A stretch of DNA of 64,000 nucleotides from Eutrigla gurnardus (lineage: Eukaryota > Chordata > Actinopteri > Perciformes > Triglidae), in assembly GCA_963514095.1 (NCBI GenBank), contig OY741280.1:21052554-21116553 (forward strand), in the 5' to 3' direction. The notes under the pieces were generated by a model. The model saw nothing but the letters and a program-made list of their open reading frames with translations, had not been told where the DNA came from and did no database searches. Shown piece by piece: positions 1 to 9,184 of this stretch. Both the position numbers and the translations under genes were made by a program. Position 1 is the first letter of the stretch; every line of letters starts with the position of its first letter.

Positions 1-2614
1 ATGCTCTTGGAACATTCAAGCCAATTAACATCTCCACGTCTGCATCTATCTGTGGCAGATAGACGGGCTTCAGATGTGGCCATCTTTCCAGATCTTGCTG
101 TCGTGGGATGTTACCTCTGTTAACAGGCATTTGATGTTGTGTGAAGATCTTCGGCATTTCACAGTACCAGTCACTGTCCAATCCAGCGACCTCCAAGTCC
201 GATGCAATGCAACTGTCAACAACCTTCTCTTGGCCCATGGTATGTAAAAGAATCCTTGTTCTTCTCCCAGAGAGTCCCAGCTTATCCATCAGACCCATTG
301 TGCAGAAGGACGCTGAACTCCCTGGGTCCAGAAAGGCGTAGGTTTCGACTGACCTTTGACCTTTACTGGACTTAACCTTGACTGGCACGATAGCAAGCTT
401 ACAATCTTGCTCACCGGCCCCAGTAAGACCACCGGTTTGGATTTCGACTAGAGCACTGTCCACTGCTCTGTCAGAGTTGCTCCTGCCTTTCTCTGGATCT
501 CCATTCTCCTTAGAGTGGATATGGAGCAAGCTGGGGTGTCGTGAGCCACATGTCTTGCAAGACAGACGTTTCCTGCACTCCTTGCTGATGTGCCCAGTGC
601 ACAAGCAGCCGAAGCAAACTCCATTTTTCTTCAGGAACTCCATCTTCTCACTGTGAGCTTTCTTCTCCAATAGAAAACACGACTCCAGTGTGTGTCTACC
701 TTTTTTGCAGAAAAGGCAGGTCTTCTCGGGTCCATCTTTAACCCTGTTCTCCCAATGAGCATCTCTTTCCACAGTAGTGAAAGTTGTGGCAAAGCTGCTT
801 CCTCTAGCCTTAGGACGAGGCACAGGTTTAGCTCTACCACTTTCTTTGAAGGCCCCTATGACTGGAGAATCTTGTATGTCTCCGAATACAGGGTCTGTAG
901 TGATCCTAACTTCACGCTCAATAAAGGTCACGATATCAGCAAACATAGTTCTTTTCCGATGCTTTTCCTGAATGTCGCATGCCTTCGCTCGCCACTTGTC
1001 TCTCAACTTGTAAGGCAGCTTCTTGATCACAGAGACCATGTTTGCAGACGTGTTCAAGTCAGATAGGTTGTATACATCTTTCATGGCATTGTGACATCCT
1101 CGCAAGAATAAGCTGTATGCTTGTAAAGCTTTTCCATCCTCCGACTTTATTGCTGGCCATGCAAAGATCTTGTCCATATAAGCGGATGCTATGACATGCT
1201 CATTTCCAAAGTGTTCCTGGAGTAAAGCCTTTGCTGTAGCATATCCAATGCCATCAGTCATGTGTTGACAACTTCTGACTAGCTGTTTAGGCTGACCCCT
1301 GGTGTATTGCTCCAGGTAATGCAGGAGGTCAACAGCATCGTCAGTCCTCAGTTCTATGGTCTGCTCAAATGACTGCATAAAGGCATGATAGTGCAGAGGG
1401 TCACCGTCAAACAGTTGGATGTCTCTTTTAGGTAGTGAAGCAATGCATTGCTGATGCACCAACATCGAAGTTATGTCATTTTGTTTTTGCATTATAGACA
1501 TCATGGTGTCCTGTTCACTGCTGATGTTTCCGGAAGCAGATTGTGTGTGTCTATGCAGAGACAGTGGGGCTCCTGTAGCCTTTGGGACTGTGCTCTGAGC
1601 CTGTGTGGGGGCTGAGGTCCTCTGGAGATGTTTATTTCCATCACATTGCCTTTGTTTCGGCCTTGTGCCTCCAAACTCTGCAGGTTGTCCTCTTCCAACA
1701 TCTCCAACATTTTGCCGTACAAAGGTCTCTGCATTAAAGTTGAGGCCACTTTCGGCTTCCATTCCATCCAATTTCTGAGAAGCAACACTCCGTACCCCTG
1801 ACCCAGAGGTTCTCAAAACATTAAGCTTTGCCGCCGATGCGGCCATGTCCGTTTCAAGTTGAAGTTGTTCCTTTTGCTTTCTGACTCGAGCTTCCTGCTC
1901 TTGCAGCGCATGCCTTATTTTGGCTTCCTCTTCCTCAAGAGCATGCTTTTGTTCGAGCAACCTTTTTCGAGCTATTAAAGCAGCCATTTCAGCTTCGGCT
2001 CTGACACGGGCAGATGCAGTTGAGGACACTTTTGACCTGATAGATTTTGAACCATGATTCTGGCTGCTATAGTTTGATATGCTGTCATCTGGCTGAATAT
2101 CATCCTGAACATTATGTGACTGAGGTCCAGTCACTTCCACATTTTCCACACCTCCATTTTCCTCTTCTGCAGCCTCATGTAGCAGAGGGCTTTCATTTGA
2201 CCTATTAGCCACCAGCAGAGGCCTGCTTGGGGATCCTCTGAGTCTGGTTACAGAAAACCATGCATTAACATCCTCAATAAAATCATCTTTATGTTTAATG
2301 ATTTTTAAGAACCAACCGGTTTGTTTTTCTTGTTCATCATGAGGAATGAGAGGCATTAAGGAAGCATGTAGTTCATTAGAGGTGTGAGACAATTTCATCA
2401 AGCCATCAAGTTTCCCTTTAACAGCTGAAACATGTTTTCCATCTTTCATGAGCTCTTTCATAGAGCTTATCACAGTCTTTATTTCATCCACTTTCCTTTT
2501 TCGTTCCTTTTGTATGGACTCAATTTTATTTGCAAAAGCCTTTTCAGTTAGAATTACTTTCCTCTTTCCCATGTCCTGTTTCCCAACATCTGAACCAACA
2601 CTTGTTCCACTCAT
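1..2614 (-). CDS. BEL/Pao Gag-protease polyprotein, N-terminal part (continues beyond window)
   Basis: The frame opens at ATG 2614-2612 and I find no stop down to base 2 (871 codons), so it is open across the window edge. Visible parts: a charged N-terminus; an Ala/Glu/Arg/Gln-rich coiled-coil-like stretch at about residues 200-260; a Gag-like region including LFDGDPLHYHAF at about 395-405, typical of the BEL DUF1759 domain; CCHC-like knuckles CLFCKKGRHTLESC (about 632) and CFGCLCTGHISKEC (about 667); then a retropepsin-like active site, LDPGSS near residue 762, and a MLIGLNVPRA motif at the edge. In the BEL/Pao family the polyprotein continues into RT, RNase H and integrase. Upstream of the ATG there is no better start. 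The open frame suggests a fairly young copy. Confidence 0.88.
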   Translation of the reverse strand, partial: MSGTSVGSDVGKQDMGKRKVILTEKAFANKIESIQKERKRKVDEIKTVISSMKELMKDGKHVSAVKGKLDGLMKLSHTSNELHASLMPLIPHDEQEKQTGWFLKIIKHKDDFIEDVNAWFSVTRLRGSPSRPLLVANRSNESPLLHEAAEEENGGVENVEVTGPQSHNVQDDIQPDDSISNYSSQNHGSKSIRSKVSSTASARVRAEAEMAALIARKRLLEQKHALEEEEAKIRHALQEQEARVRKQKEQLQLETDMAASAAKLNVLRTSGSGVRSVASQKLDGMEAESGLNFNAETFVRQNVGDVGRGQPAEFGGTRPKQRQCDGNKHLQRTSAPTQAQSTVPKATGAPLSLHRHTQSASGNISSEQDTMMSIMQKQNDITSMLVHQQCIASLPKRDIQLFDGDPLHYHAFMQSFEQTIELRTDDAVDLLHYLEQYTRGQPKQLVRSCQHMTDGIGYATAKALLQEHFGNEHVIASAYMDKIFAWPAIKSEDGKALQAYSLFLRGCHNAMKDVYNLSDLNTSANMVSVIKKLPYKLRDKWRAKACDIQEKHRKRTMFADIVTFIEREVRITTDPVFGDIQDSPVIGAFKESGRAKPVPRPKARGSSFATTFTTVERDAHWENRVKDGPEKTCLFCKKGRHTLESCFLLEKKAHSEKMEFLKKNGVCFGCLCTGHISKECRKRLSCKTCGSRHPSLLHIHSKENGDPEKGRSNSDRAVDSALVEIQTGGLTGAGEQDCKLAIVPVKVKSSKGQRSVETYAFLDPGSSASFCTMGLMDKLGLSGRRTRILLHTMGQEKVVDSCIASDLEVAGLDSDWYCEMPKIFTQHQMPVNRGNIPRQQDLERWPHLKPVYLPQIDADVEMLIGLNVPRA

Positions 2615-3421
2615 CTTGAACGCACAAGTAAATGATCACAATGAGAGAATCCAAAGCAAAGCAGCCACATAAAACAGTCACAGCTATCGGCGATAGCATA
2701 GAGACAGAGCAGAGCACGTTAGTTTGTCACACACACAGCTTGGCCCGGCGGGCCGCGAACACAGCGTGATATCACAATTCACAATGACAGACAGTTTCCA
2801 CTCAGCGGCGGGACCAGATCAAAGTGTTCCAATCAATCATGTATCACAGCAGTCACGGAACGGGTCGGGTACGTTACCGCCTATCCTTTCAGTCCGTCCT
2901 TGTTGTCCGTTTGTTTGTGCGCGTCCTCCTTACATTGTTTGCATATCATGCATTCCTTTGTTGCTCCACGCGTCCATTTGTGACATGTCGTGGCTTTTCG
3001 TGGCTCCAATCCATGTGGTTGTGTCACAGTTTTGCTGACAAATGTATGGCGACTATCGAACCACTTATTTAGTCACCGAGAGGCTAGATCGGGAAAATAT
3101 GTTTTTGCCAGACGCGCTGCTTGTTCAAAGAATCAATTAAAAATGGGTACTGCGTTTGTTGGTTTTATTAGAGTTAGAGATACCGGTAAGTTAAAAACGT
3201 TCCATAGTAGCATAGTCCTAAAGTGATCGGTGCTGAAGTGCGTTAAATGTTAATAGATTGTGCGGTCAGCAAAGTTGGACTTCCCCCGTCCACCCCCTCT
3301 CATCTCAAACATTTCATTCAAGCCCAACCCGCGCGTGAACAGCTGACTTTTACCACTGATCCTGACTGACGTAGTCCCAACACCACGTGACCTGTCAGTC
3401 TGCCTATACCTGTCACCAACA
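2615..3421 (-). repeat. BEL/Pao 5' LTR plus untranslated leader
   Basis: This stretch lies between the Gag start codon and the element/host junction at 3421. Its outer end reads TGTTGG in element sense, as expected of an LTR start. The inner LTR boundary is not resolved: a possible primer-binding TGG lies near 2815, but I cannot match it to a tRNA with confidence and the partner LTR is outside the window. The short plus-strand reading frames here look like chance. Confidence 0.6.
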
Positions 3422-4176
3422 AGATATATGACTCACAAATATATGCTAGAAGGACAGCTTAGATTCACTGTCCGTGCCCCAGTGTGTCTGTGCCATAATA
3501 CACATTTATATAACGCTGGAAGAAGGAATCCACCAGTTGATCAGCTGTTGATCCTCAGAGGAAGTCTTTATTTCATAAATATGTCAAACATTTTCTACTT
3601 CCACTTTCTCTAATATGAGAAATGTATGCGTTTCTCTGTTTTATATCATTTTATATTAAATACTGTTCAGTGATGTTCAGACAAAAGATTTGAAGATTTC
3701 ACCTTTAACCTCTCAGAACTTTTTTCTGAATTAAAAAAACAACGATTGTGACATAATCAATAATCAGAAGAATAATGAGCCACAAATATGGAGGATATTA
3801 CTAGTATTTAGTGTATTTATTCCACAATAAACAATTAATCGACTGGTTGATTAACAGATAATCAGATTCAAGTCTTTTAATAAGAAAAAACAAACATTTT
3901 CTCAAATATGAGAATGTTGATTGATTGATTGATTGATTGATTGATTTCTCTTTATGGATTATCAGAAAAAGAAAATAGGATCACATGTCAAAGTGAAAAC
4001 TCGTATTTCCATCGTGATCCAAAGATGTTAGAAGACAAAGTAAACACAAAGAAGACATTCAACATAAAAACTACATAAAAAGTTAAAATATATTTCATCA
4101 CCTGTTAGAGAAATAGAAAAACATCTCCAACACAAACGAGGAAAAATAACATCATCATCAATCAATCCATAATCCA

Positions 4177-4229
<53 letters not shown>
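3422..4229 (+). other. MHC class I copy A, remainder of intron 2 with (CT)n at its 3' end
   Basis: This non-coding stretch aligns closely with copy B intron 2 (about 21512-22365), including the TGATTGATTGATT run and the sequence just before the splice acceptor. The last part is a (CT) tract of about 23 units (4183-4228) that serves as the polypyrimidine tract for the alpha-2 exon, followed by CAG at 4227-4229. No coding signal is seen. Confidence 0.75.
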
Positions 4230-4601
4230 GTGTCCACATTTTCCAGAGGATGTACGGCTGTGAATGGGATAATGAGACTAATAAAGTTACTGGTTTTATT
4301 CAATTTGGTTATGATGGAGAAGACTTACTAGCGTTTGACCTGAAGACAGAGACATGGATCGCTGCAAAACAACAGGCTCTCCTCACCAAACACAAGTGGG
4401 ATGCTGATAAAGGTCTGACAGAAGGGTTTAAACACTACCTCACCCAGATTTGTCCTGATTGGCTGAAGAAGTTTTTGAAGTACGGGAGCAGCTCTCTGCT
4501 GAGAAAAGGTAGAATCACATGACCTGATGTGGTTTCATGGACACCATGTTCATGTTCCTTCTTTTGTTTCTAACCGACAGTAACATTACACACATGTCAC
4601 C

Positions 4602-4672
<71 letters not shown>

Positions 4673-5630
4673 TCATCCCTCTGCCTCTTCATCAGTCTCA
4701 TTATCTCTTCTGTCTCTTCTTTTCTCACTTATCGTCACATCACAGTTATTTACATTGAATACATACAAACATAAATGGTGTATGTGTCACTAAGGCATTT
4801 CAGATCCATCAGACATGATCATTAATACACAGCAGATCATAATAATAAGGATAAAGAACCTCTAACCCGTCTCTCTCTCTCCTCAGAGCTTCCCTCAGTG
4901 TCCTTCCTCCAGAAGACTCCCTCCTCTCCAATCAGCTGCCACGCTACAGGTTTCTACCCTCAAAGAGCCGAACTGTTCTGGAGGAGAGATGGAGAGGATC
5001 TCCATGAGGACGTGGACCTCGGAGAGATCCTCCCCAACCACGATGGAACCTTCCAGATGAGTGCCGACCTGAAACTCTCAGTGGCAGCTGAAGACCGGAG
5101 CAGGTACGAGTGTGTGTTTCAGCTCTCTGGTGTGAAGAAGCACATCGTCAACACACTGGACGTCATCAGGAGCAACAAAGGTGAGACTGAGACCAGAAGT
5201 GATGAAGGTGGGAAGCACATGCTTAGTTTACGGGAACAGTTCATGTGTTTTTATGTGGACGGGGAGTTTTGTTTCCTAATATTGTTTAGTCGTCAGTTTC
5301 TTTCCTCTAGTTTGTATATATAATTTTAAGGTTTAGATTAATATTAAATCAATGCAGGTTATCTCATTTCAGCGTGTTCCGTGTCTAAAGATGACAATAA
5401 AATCTGATTGATTTGCTCAGATCTAGACCAGAATTATTACCATAATTTTATTTGTGCTGCATGTTGACTGTTTACATTGATTATTAGAGAAACATAATCT
5501 TGTTTTGTGCTCAACAGAGAATCCCGCTGACATGACCACCGTCATCATCATCATCATCGCTGCAGTGGTACTTCTCGTCCTCGGTGCTGTGATTGGATTT
5601 CTGGTTTACAGAAGAAGAACTGTAATTTAG
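4230..5630 (+). CDS. MHC class I heavy chain copy A (U-lineage-like), 3' exons only; 5' exons left of window
   Basis: Exons: alpha-2 4230-4508, alpha-3 4887-5180, TM/tail 5518-5630, all with phase-1 AG/GT junctions. Class I heavy chains bind peptide and beta-2-microglobulin at the cell surface for CD8 T cells. Alpha-2 has the GCEWD cysteine and its partner in QICPDW, plus TKHKW (T143, K146, W147 by human numbering) and HYL (Y159); position 171 is F rather than Y. Alpha-3 is an Ig C1 domain with SCHATGFYP and RYECVF. The TM exon encodes an Ile/Val/Leu helix, then RRRTVI and a TAG stop, giving a very short cytoplasmic tail. Leader and alpha-1 exons must lie left of the BEL insertion, outside the window, so intactness is unknown. 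Confidence 0.9.
4603..4671. repeat. (CA)n microsatellite in copy A intron 3
   Basis: About 34 uninterrupted CA units downstream of the alpha-2 exon. The homologous intron of copy B (22739-22791) has a shorter, interrupted tract. Confidence 0.95.
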
Positions 5631-6100
5631 AGACCCAAACACACTGGGGCTGCGGTTGAATAGTAAAAAGTAATGCATGAAAGTTATTGTTAAATATGCA
5701 AATATGGATATAGTTTGTTTTCGTGAACGGCCGAGGTGTGCGTCACTTTAAATGTTGCCCTCACAAGGAATTGTGGGTCGGTGTAATCTCCTTTCCTTTC
5801 GTAAAGGAAGATCTGTTGCATCCTATGCTAAAGGAGATCTGAAAGGAAGCATTGCAGCTCCCTTCCTTCAAATTTAGAGAAATCAAGCAGCTCTTATCAT
5901 GGCGGCCACTTGTTTACTTCCGGGTCACTTCTTCAGTTAAGAACCTTCCCAAGCAAAAAAAGAAGAGTCCCAAAAACAGGCAGGCAAACTGACAAGGAAA
6001 CAGAGGGAACACACAGACTATATACACCAGGACTGATTAGGAACGGGGCCCAGGTGGGAAAACATGAGGGCAGGCTGACGAGACTATCAGACACAGCTGA
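5631..6100 (+). repeat. Copy A 3' flank with a cluster-wide repeat (also at 26.67, 35.5 and 44.5 kb)
   Basis: After the stop codon of copy A comes about 100 bp of 3' UTR-like sequence. From about 5731 a repeat begins (TTTAAATGTTGCCCTCACAA, ATCATGGCGGCCACTTG, TATATACACCAGGACTGATT). It recurs behind copies B, C and D and, inverted, inside the element at 26743-27536. Its recurrence at equivalent positions marks it as part of the duplicated unit. No coding capacity is visible. Confidence 0.7.
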
Positions 6101-6350
6101 TAACCCCCCCCCCCCCCCCCCCCCCCCAAAAAAAACACCCTTACCTATAGCACTTTGATCACAGCACTACTGTACTTAAGGTATGTTTGCTGAACAGCAA
6201 CTACTTTACTCAGACAAGGATCTAACACTTGTTCTATTTTAGCTCTTACTTTATCGGCAATGATATGTTGTGGTTTCTTTGTTTCTTTTGACAAATGTAC
6301 TGATTGTAAGTCGCTTTGGACAAAAGCTAAATGACCTAAATGTAAATGTA
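6101..6350 (-). mobile_element. SINE-like element with poly-C/A tract and TGTAAGTCGCTTTGGA tail
   Basis: The empty site is seen in the D block (44935-44955, CAGCTGATATTGGAATATT). Here the same flanks are split by about 250 bp starting with a run of about 27 C and ending in AAATGTAAATGTAAATG. The GTAAGTCGCTTTGGACAAAAG motif followed by TAAATG repeats is a common 3' end of fish SINE/LINE families. The same family lies at 14938, 27828 and 62251. Exact family not determined. Confidence 0.65.
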
Positions 6351-6769
6351 AATGTTGGAATATTAGAAATAGCTTGTCGTTCCTTGAATCTCCAAAAGTA
6401 GAGCCGATGCCAAAGTTTTCAGCCATCAAACTCCTCTTTAAGTGATTGTTTTCCAACATTTATCTGATCCTGCAAATAAAAATCTATTTAATGAATTGCC
6501 TTCTGGTCTTTTTCTGCACCACTCAGCAATATAAAACAACACTGTGATCTTAGAATACATACCGATACATCAGTTTGAACATTACAGTTAAGAGCTTATA
6601 ACTGACAGGAAAACATCGGACCTAAATTATAACTACAAATCCCCTCACAACCATGAAAAACAGTATAAAAGAGGAAAAACAAGGACACCTGGTGGGCAAA
6701 GTAAACCGGTGCGTGAGGATCTGTGAAAACAATCTACAAAACTTTTATTTTGACAGTCAAAACAACACG
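6351..6769. other. Intergenic sequence, nothing recognised
   Basis: A/T-rich sequence shared with the B block (about 28079-28490) and partly with 36110-36300. No exon, RNA gene or complete element could be supported. Confidence 0.5.
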
Positions 6770-6905
6770 ATGGTACTGTGTTCTGCATCCCATCCTCTCC
6801 TATAATGCAGCAGAAACACTCATACAAGCCTTCATAACAACCAGACTGGACTATTGCAACATCATTCTCTATGGCCTCCCCTCCACCGACCTCCAAAAAT
6901 CCATG
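6770..6905 (+). pseudogene. LINE reverse transcriptase C-terminal fragment
   Basis: The plus-strand translation contains AAETLIQAFITTRLDYCN and YGLPSTDLQK, which resembles the conserved stretch near the end of L2-like non-LTR reverse transcriptases (AFI.SRLDYCN..L.GLP). Only about 45 codons remain, without start or catalytic FADD box, so it is a dead fragment. A sister copy with a small deletion lies at 28490-28625, carried along by the segmental duplication. Confidence 0.7.
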
Positions 6906-7614
6906 TTTGTGGTGGTTATTTGTGTTGAATAAAGCACAAAGTCAGAAACGTTTCTCTCCGTAGGGTTTAATCGATTTCTGGCTCCTTCTTTCTTATGATG
7001 CACACATGTATATCGGACCTTCCTTTATGTCTTTAAGCACTTAGAAAATGCAGAAACAGATGCATGATTGTTTTTTTTAAACAAAGCAGGTTTTACATCA
7101 GGATTACGTGAGACAGGGGAATTTCCATCACATGGTTGGGGCTAAAAACTAAGAGTGAATGTGTGGATGTTTTGACCTGATGAGGCCAGGCAAATCTTTT
7201 GTGACAAACTGTTTCAGCCTTAAGATTATATAAAGTAAAAGTAAAATAACTCCTTTACCCAACCTTAGCGAGTAAATAAACACCAAAAAAAGGCTGCTCA
7301 AGCACTTTTAAGTGTAACAACGAATGTTGCACATTGTGAGCCTCTATCTTAAATGGAGGGAAATAATTAGCCGGCTGGAGGAGGCGTCACCTTAAGCAAA
7401 GTATGACTCTGTCAAAGCGATCCAGGTTTATCGTGATGCCACAGGGTAAGAATTATACCAGCAATAACCTACTGACTGCTCTGCAGCATGTTTAATATAT
7501 TTTATAGTATTCAACTATTCAGTTAATAACTAAATGTATGTGTAACAGCCATGAGGTTGAGGTAAGAGCACATGTTTATTTCTGTAAACTGTGTTGGACG
7601 TCACAAATATTTCC
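6906..7614. other. Intergenic stretch; 321-bp segment (7173-7493) absent from the B block
   Basis: Most of this aligns with 28630-29020. The A block has an extra 321 bp bounded by direct repeats ATGTTT (7167-7172 and 7488-7493); the B block has a single ATGTTT at the matching point (about 28893). This is either an insertion with a 6-bp duplication or a microhomology deletion in B. No coding signal seen. Confidence 0.6.
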
Positions 7615-8436
7615 TCATTTGACAGATTTTTCTCCTGTGTGAGTTCTCATGTGATCCTGTAAATGTTGACGCCATCTAAATGATTTTAAACAGACTGAGC
7701 AGCTGAAAGGTTTCTCACTTGAATGGATTTTAATGTGTTTATTTAAATTTCCGCTCTCTGTAAAAGTTTTGTTACAAACTGAGCAGCTGAAAGGTCTCTC
7801 TCCTGTGTGAGTTCTCTTGTGTGTGTGTAAATGATATCTCATTGCAAATTTTTTCTGACAAACTGAGCAGCTGAAAGGTTTCTCACTTGAATGGATTTTA
7901 ATGTGTTTATTTAAATGTCCGCTCTCTGTAAAAGATTTGTTACAAACTGAGCAGCTGAAAGGTTTTTCTCCAGTATGAGTCCTCGTGTGTCTCTTCAGGT
8001 CGCCGCTTGCAATGAAACCTTTATCACACACTAAGCACCTGAAAGGTTTTTCTCCTGTGTGTATTAACATGTGATTCTGTAAATTTCCACTCTGTGTAAA
8101 ACACTTCCTACAAACCGAGCAGCTGAAAGGTCTCTCTCCTGTGTGAGTTCTCATGTGTCTCTTCAGACTTCCACTGATTGTAAATGTTTTCCCACACTCA
8201 GAGCAGATCAATTGTTTCCCACCAGTTCTACATCTAAATTCACTGTCAGGGATTTCATTTTTCAAAGCCTTTAAACCTGACTGAGGTTCTCTGGTCTCCT
8301 GCCAATCATCATTGTGTTCATGCTCAGGTTCAGAAGAGTCTGCAATCTTGTCATAAGTATCTGGTTGTAAATGTGAATCTGAGTTCCTGGCTGGTTCTGG
8401 TCCCCCACAGTCCTCTTCATCATATTCCTTTTTCAT
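7615..8436 (-). CDS. C2H2 zinc-finger protein, seven fingers (ZNF copy 1)
   Basis: A 273-residue frame starts at ATG 8436 with an in-frame TAA just upstream. An acidic linker (EEDCGG, SEPEHEHNDDW) is followed from about residue 77 by seven tandem C2H2 fingers (C-x2-C-x12-H-x3-H) joined by TGEKP/TGERP-type linkers (two are SSEKP), so it is expected to bind DNA in the nucleus. No KRAB or SCAN domain is visible. In many teleost zinc-finger genes a separate 5' exon precedes such a linker; none could be assigned here, so the true N-terminus may be longer. It lies convergent to copy A and divergent from the next class I promoter. A sister gene at 29021-29722 has six fingers. Confidence 0.85.
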   Translation of the reverse strand: MKKEYDEEDCGGPEPARNSDSHLQPDTYDKIADSSEPEHEHNDDWQETREPQSGLKALKNEIPDSEFRCRTGGKQLICSECGKTFTISGSLKRHMRTHTGERPFSCSVCRKCFTQSGNLQNHMLIHTGEKPFRCLVCDKGFIASGDLKRHTRTHTGEKPFSCSVCNKSFTESGHLNKHIKIHSSEKPFSCSVCQKKFAMRYHLHTHKRTHTGERPFSCSVCNKTFTESGNLNKHIKIHSSEKPFSCSVCLKSFRWRQHLQDHMRTHTGEKSVK

Positions 8437-8620
8437 GTGTTCTTAAACATCCAGACAGGTTTATCCAGACATACAGAGACTCTGGAGGGTCAGTACTGGT
8501 GAAGCTAACAGACACTTTCTAAACACCACGAAGGAACTCTCCGTTTCTCGCTGTTTCTACTGACGCCAAGCGCCATTTTGCTAAAAGACAGACATCCGGT
8601 TCCGCAGATACTTGGTGCGT
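8437..8620 (-). promoter_or_regulatory. ZNF copy 1 5' UTR and likely promoter with YY1- and ETS-like sites
   Basis: Upstream of the ATG lies sequence shared with ZNF copy 2 and with two orphan remnants at 36498 and 62057. It has GCGCCATTTTG (8570-8580; reverse CAAAATGGCGC, YY1-like) and CATCCGG (8593-8599; reverse CCGGATG, ETS-like), a pairing common in TATA-less promoters. Promoter role is inferred. Confidence 0.5.
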
Positions 8621-8792
8621 AACCTACAAAATAAAAGCACATAAACTTACATTACAAAAATAATATTGAATTTTTCTTGCACTTGCATCTTTCTTACTAG
8701 CCATGTTTAGATCATCTGACTAAAGGTTGGGCGTCCTGCTACATTAAAGTAGGGGGTAATTACCTAAATTCCCAAACTAAACAAATATATAA

Positions 8793-8793
<1 letters not shown>

Positions 8794-8832
<39 letters not shown>
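8794..8832. repeat. (AC)n microsatellite beside ZNF copy 1
   Basis: About 19 AC units. The homologous site in the B block (30060-30149) has about 45 units. Confidence 0.95.
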
Positions 8833-8835
<3 letters not shown>

Positions 8836-8858
8836 CAGCCTGTTACATCAATGAAAAC

Positions 8859-9042
8859 GAAAGTTACGAATGTAACTACGGTTCTATAAATCCTGGATGA
8901 CCGCCAGAGGCGGTGCTTAAAGCACTGGATATCTCCACCTCGCGCATGCGCATTTCGAGTACCAATAACAACATAGTCACCTGTGACCCCCACGTGACAC
9001 CGGGAAGGCTATATCTTCCGGTGTCGTAAGAGGATCTGTTCC
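8859..9042. repeat. DIRS left inverted terminal repeat
   Basis: The segment with GACCGCCAGAGGCGGTGCTT through GTCGTAAGAGGATCTGTT is the reverse complement of 14669-14827. The first ~35 bp (GAAAGTTACGAATGTAACTA and following) are unique to this end, as is usual for DIRS ITRs with different outer extensions. Confidence 0.9.
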
Positions 9043-9084
9043 CAGAATCTTCTCGCGAAAACACGGATTCTGAGTGACAAGATG

Positions 9085-9184
9085 CTCTGGCGGTCATCCA
9101 GGATTCATAGAACCGTAGTTACATTCGTAACTTTCGTTCTATTTCATCCTTACTGACCGCCAGAGGCGGTGCTTAAAGCACTGG
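9085..9184. repeat. DIRS internal complementary region (ICR)
   Basis: The first half (9085-9131) is the reverse complement of the outer end of the left ITR with one mismatch. The second half (9132-9184, from GTTCTATTTCATCC) is the reverse complement of the outer end of the right ITR. Together they reproduce the junction formed when the two ends are joined, the template feature used in the DIRS circular-intermediate model. Confidence 0.9.

Larger units (their letters stand above)
1..3421 (-). mobile_element. BEL/Pao LTR retrotransposon, 5' part, inserted in MHC class I copy A intron 2
   Basis: A minus-strand element runs off the left edge. Its 5' LTR starts at 3421 (element sense TGTTGGTGACAGG). 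From 3422 rightward the sequence matches the class I intron 2 of copy B (from about 21511, AGATATATGACTC), while the bases to the left do not, so 3421/3422 is the insertion junction. The body encodes Gag and protease in one long frame. The second LTR and the RT/IN part lie outside the window, so element length and target duplication cannot be measured. Family assignment rests on the protein features of the ORF (see next entry). It lies antisense to the host gene. Confidence 0.85.

Noticed and set aside
1501..1788. Minus-strand 95-codon ORF
   Set aside because: Wrong frame inside the BEL/Pao Gag-protease frame, which is open and carries the motifs.
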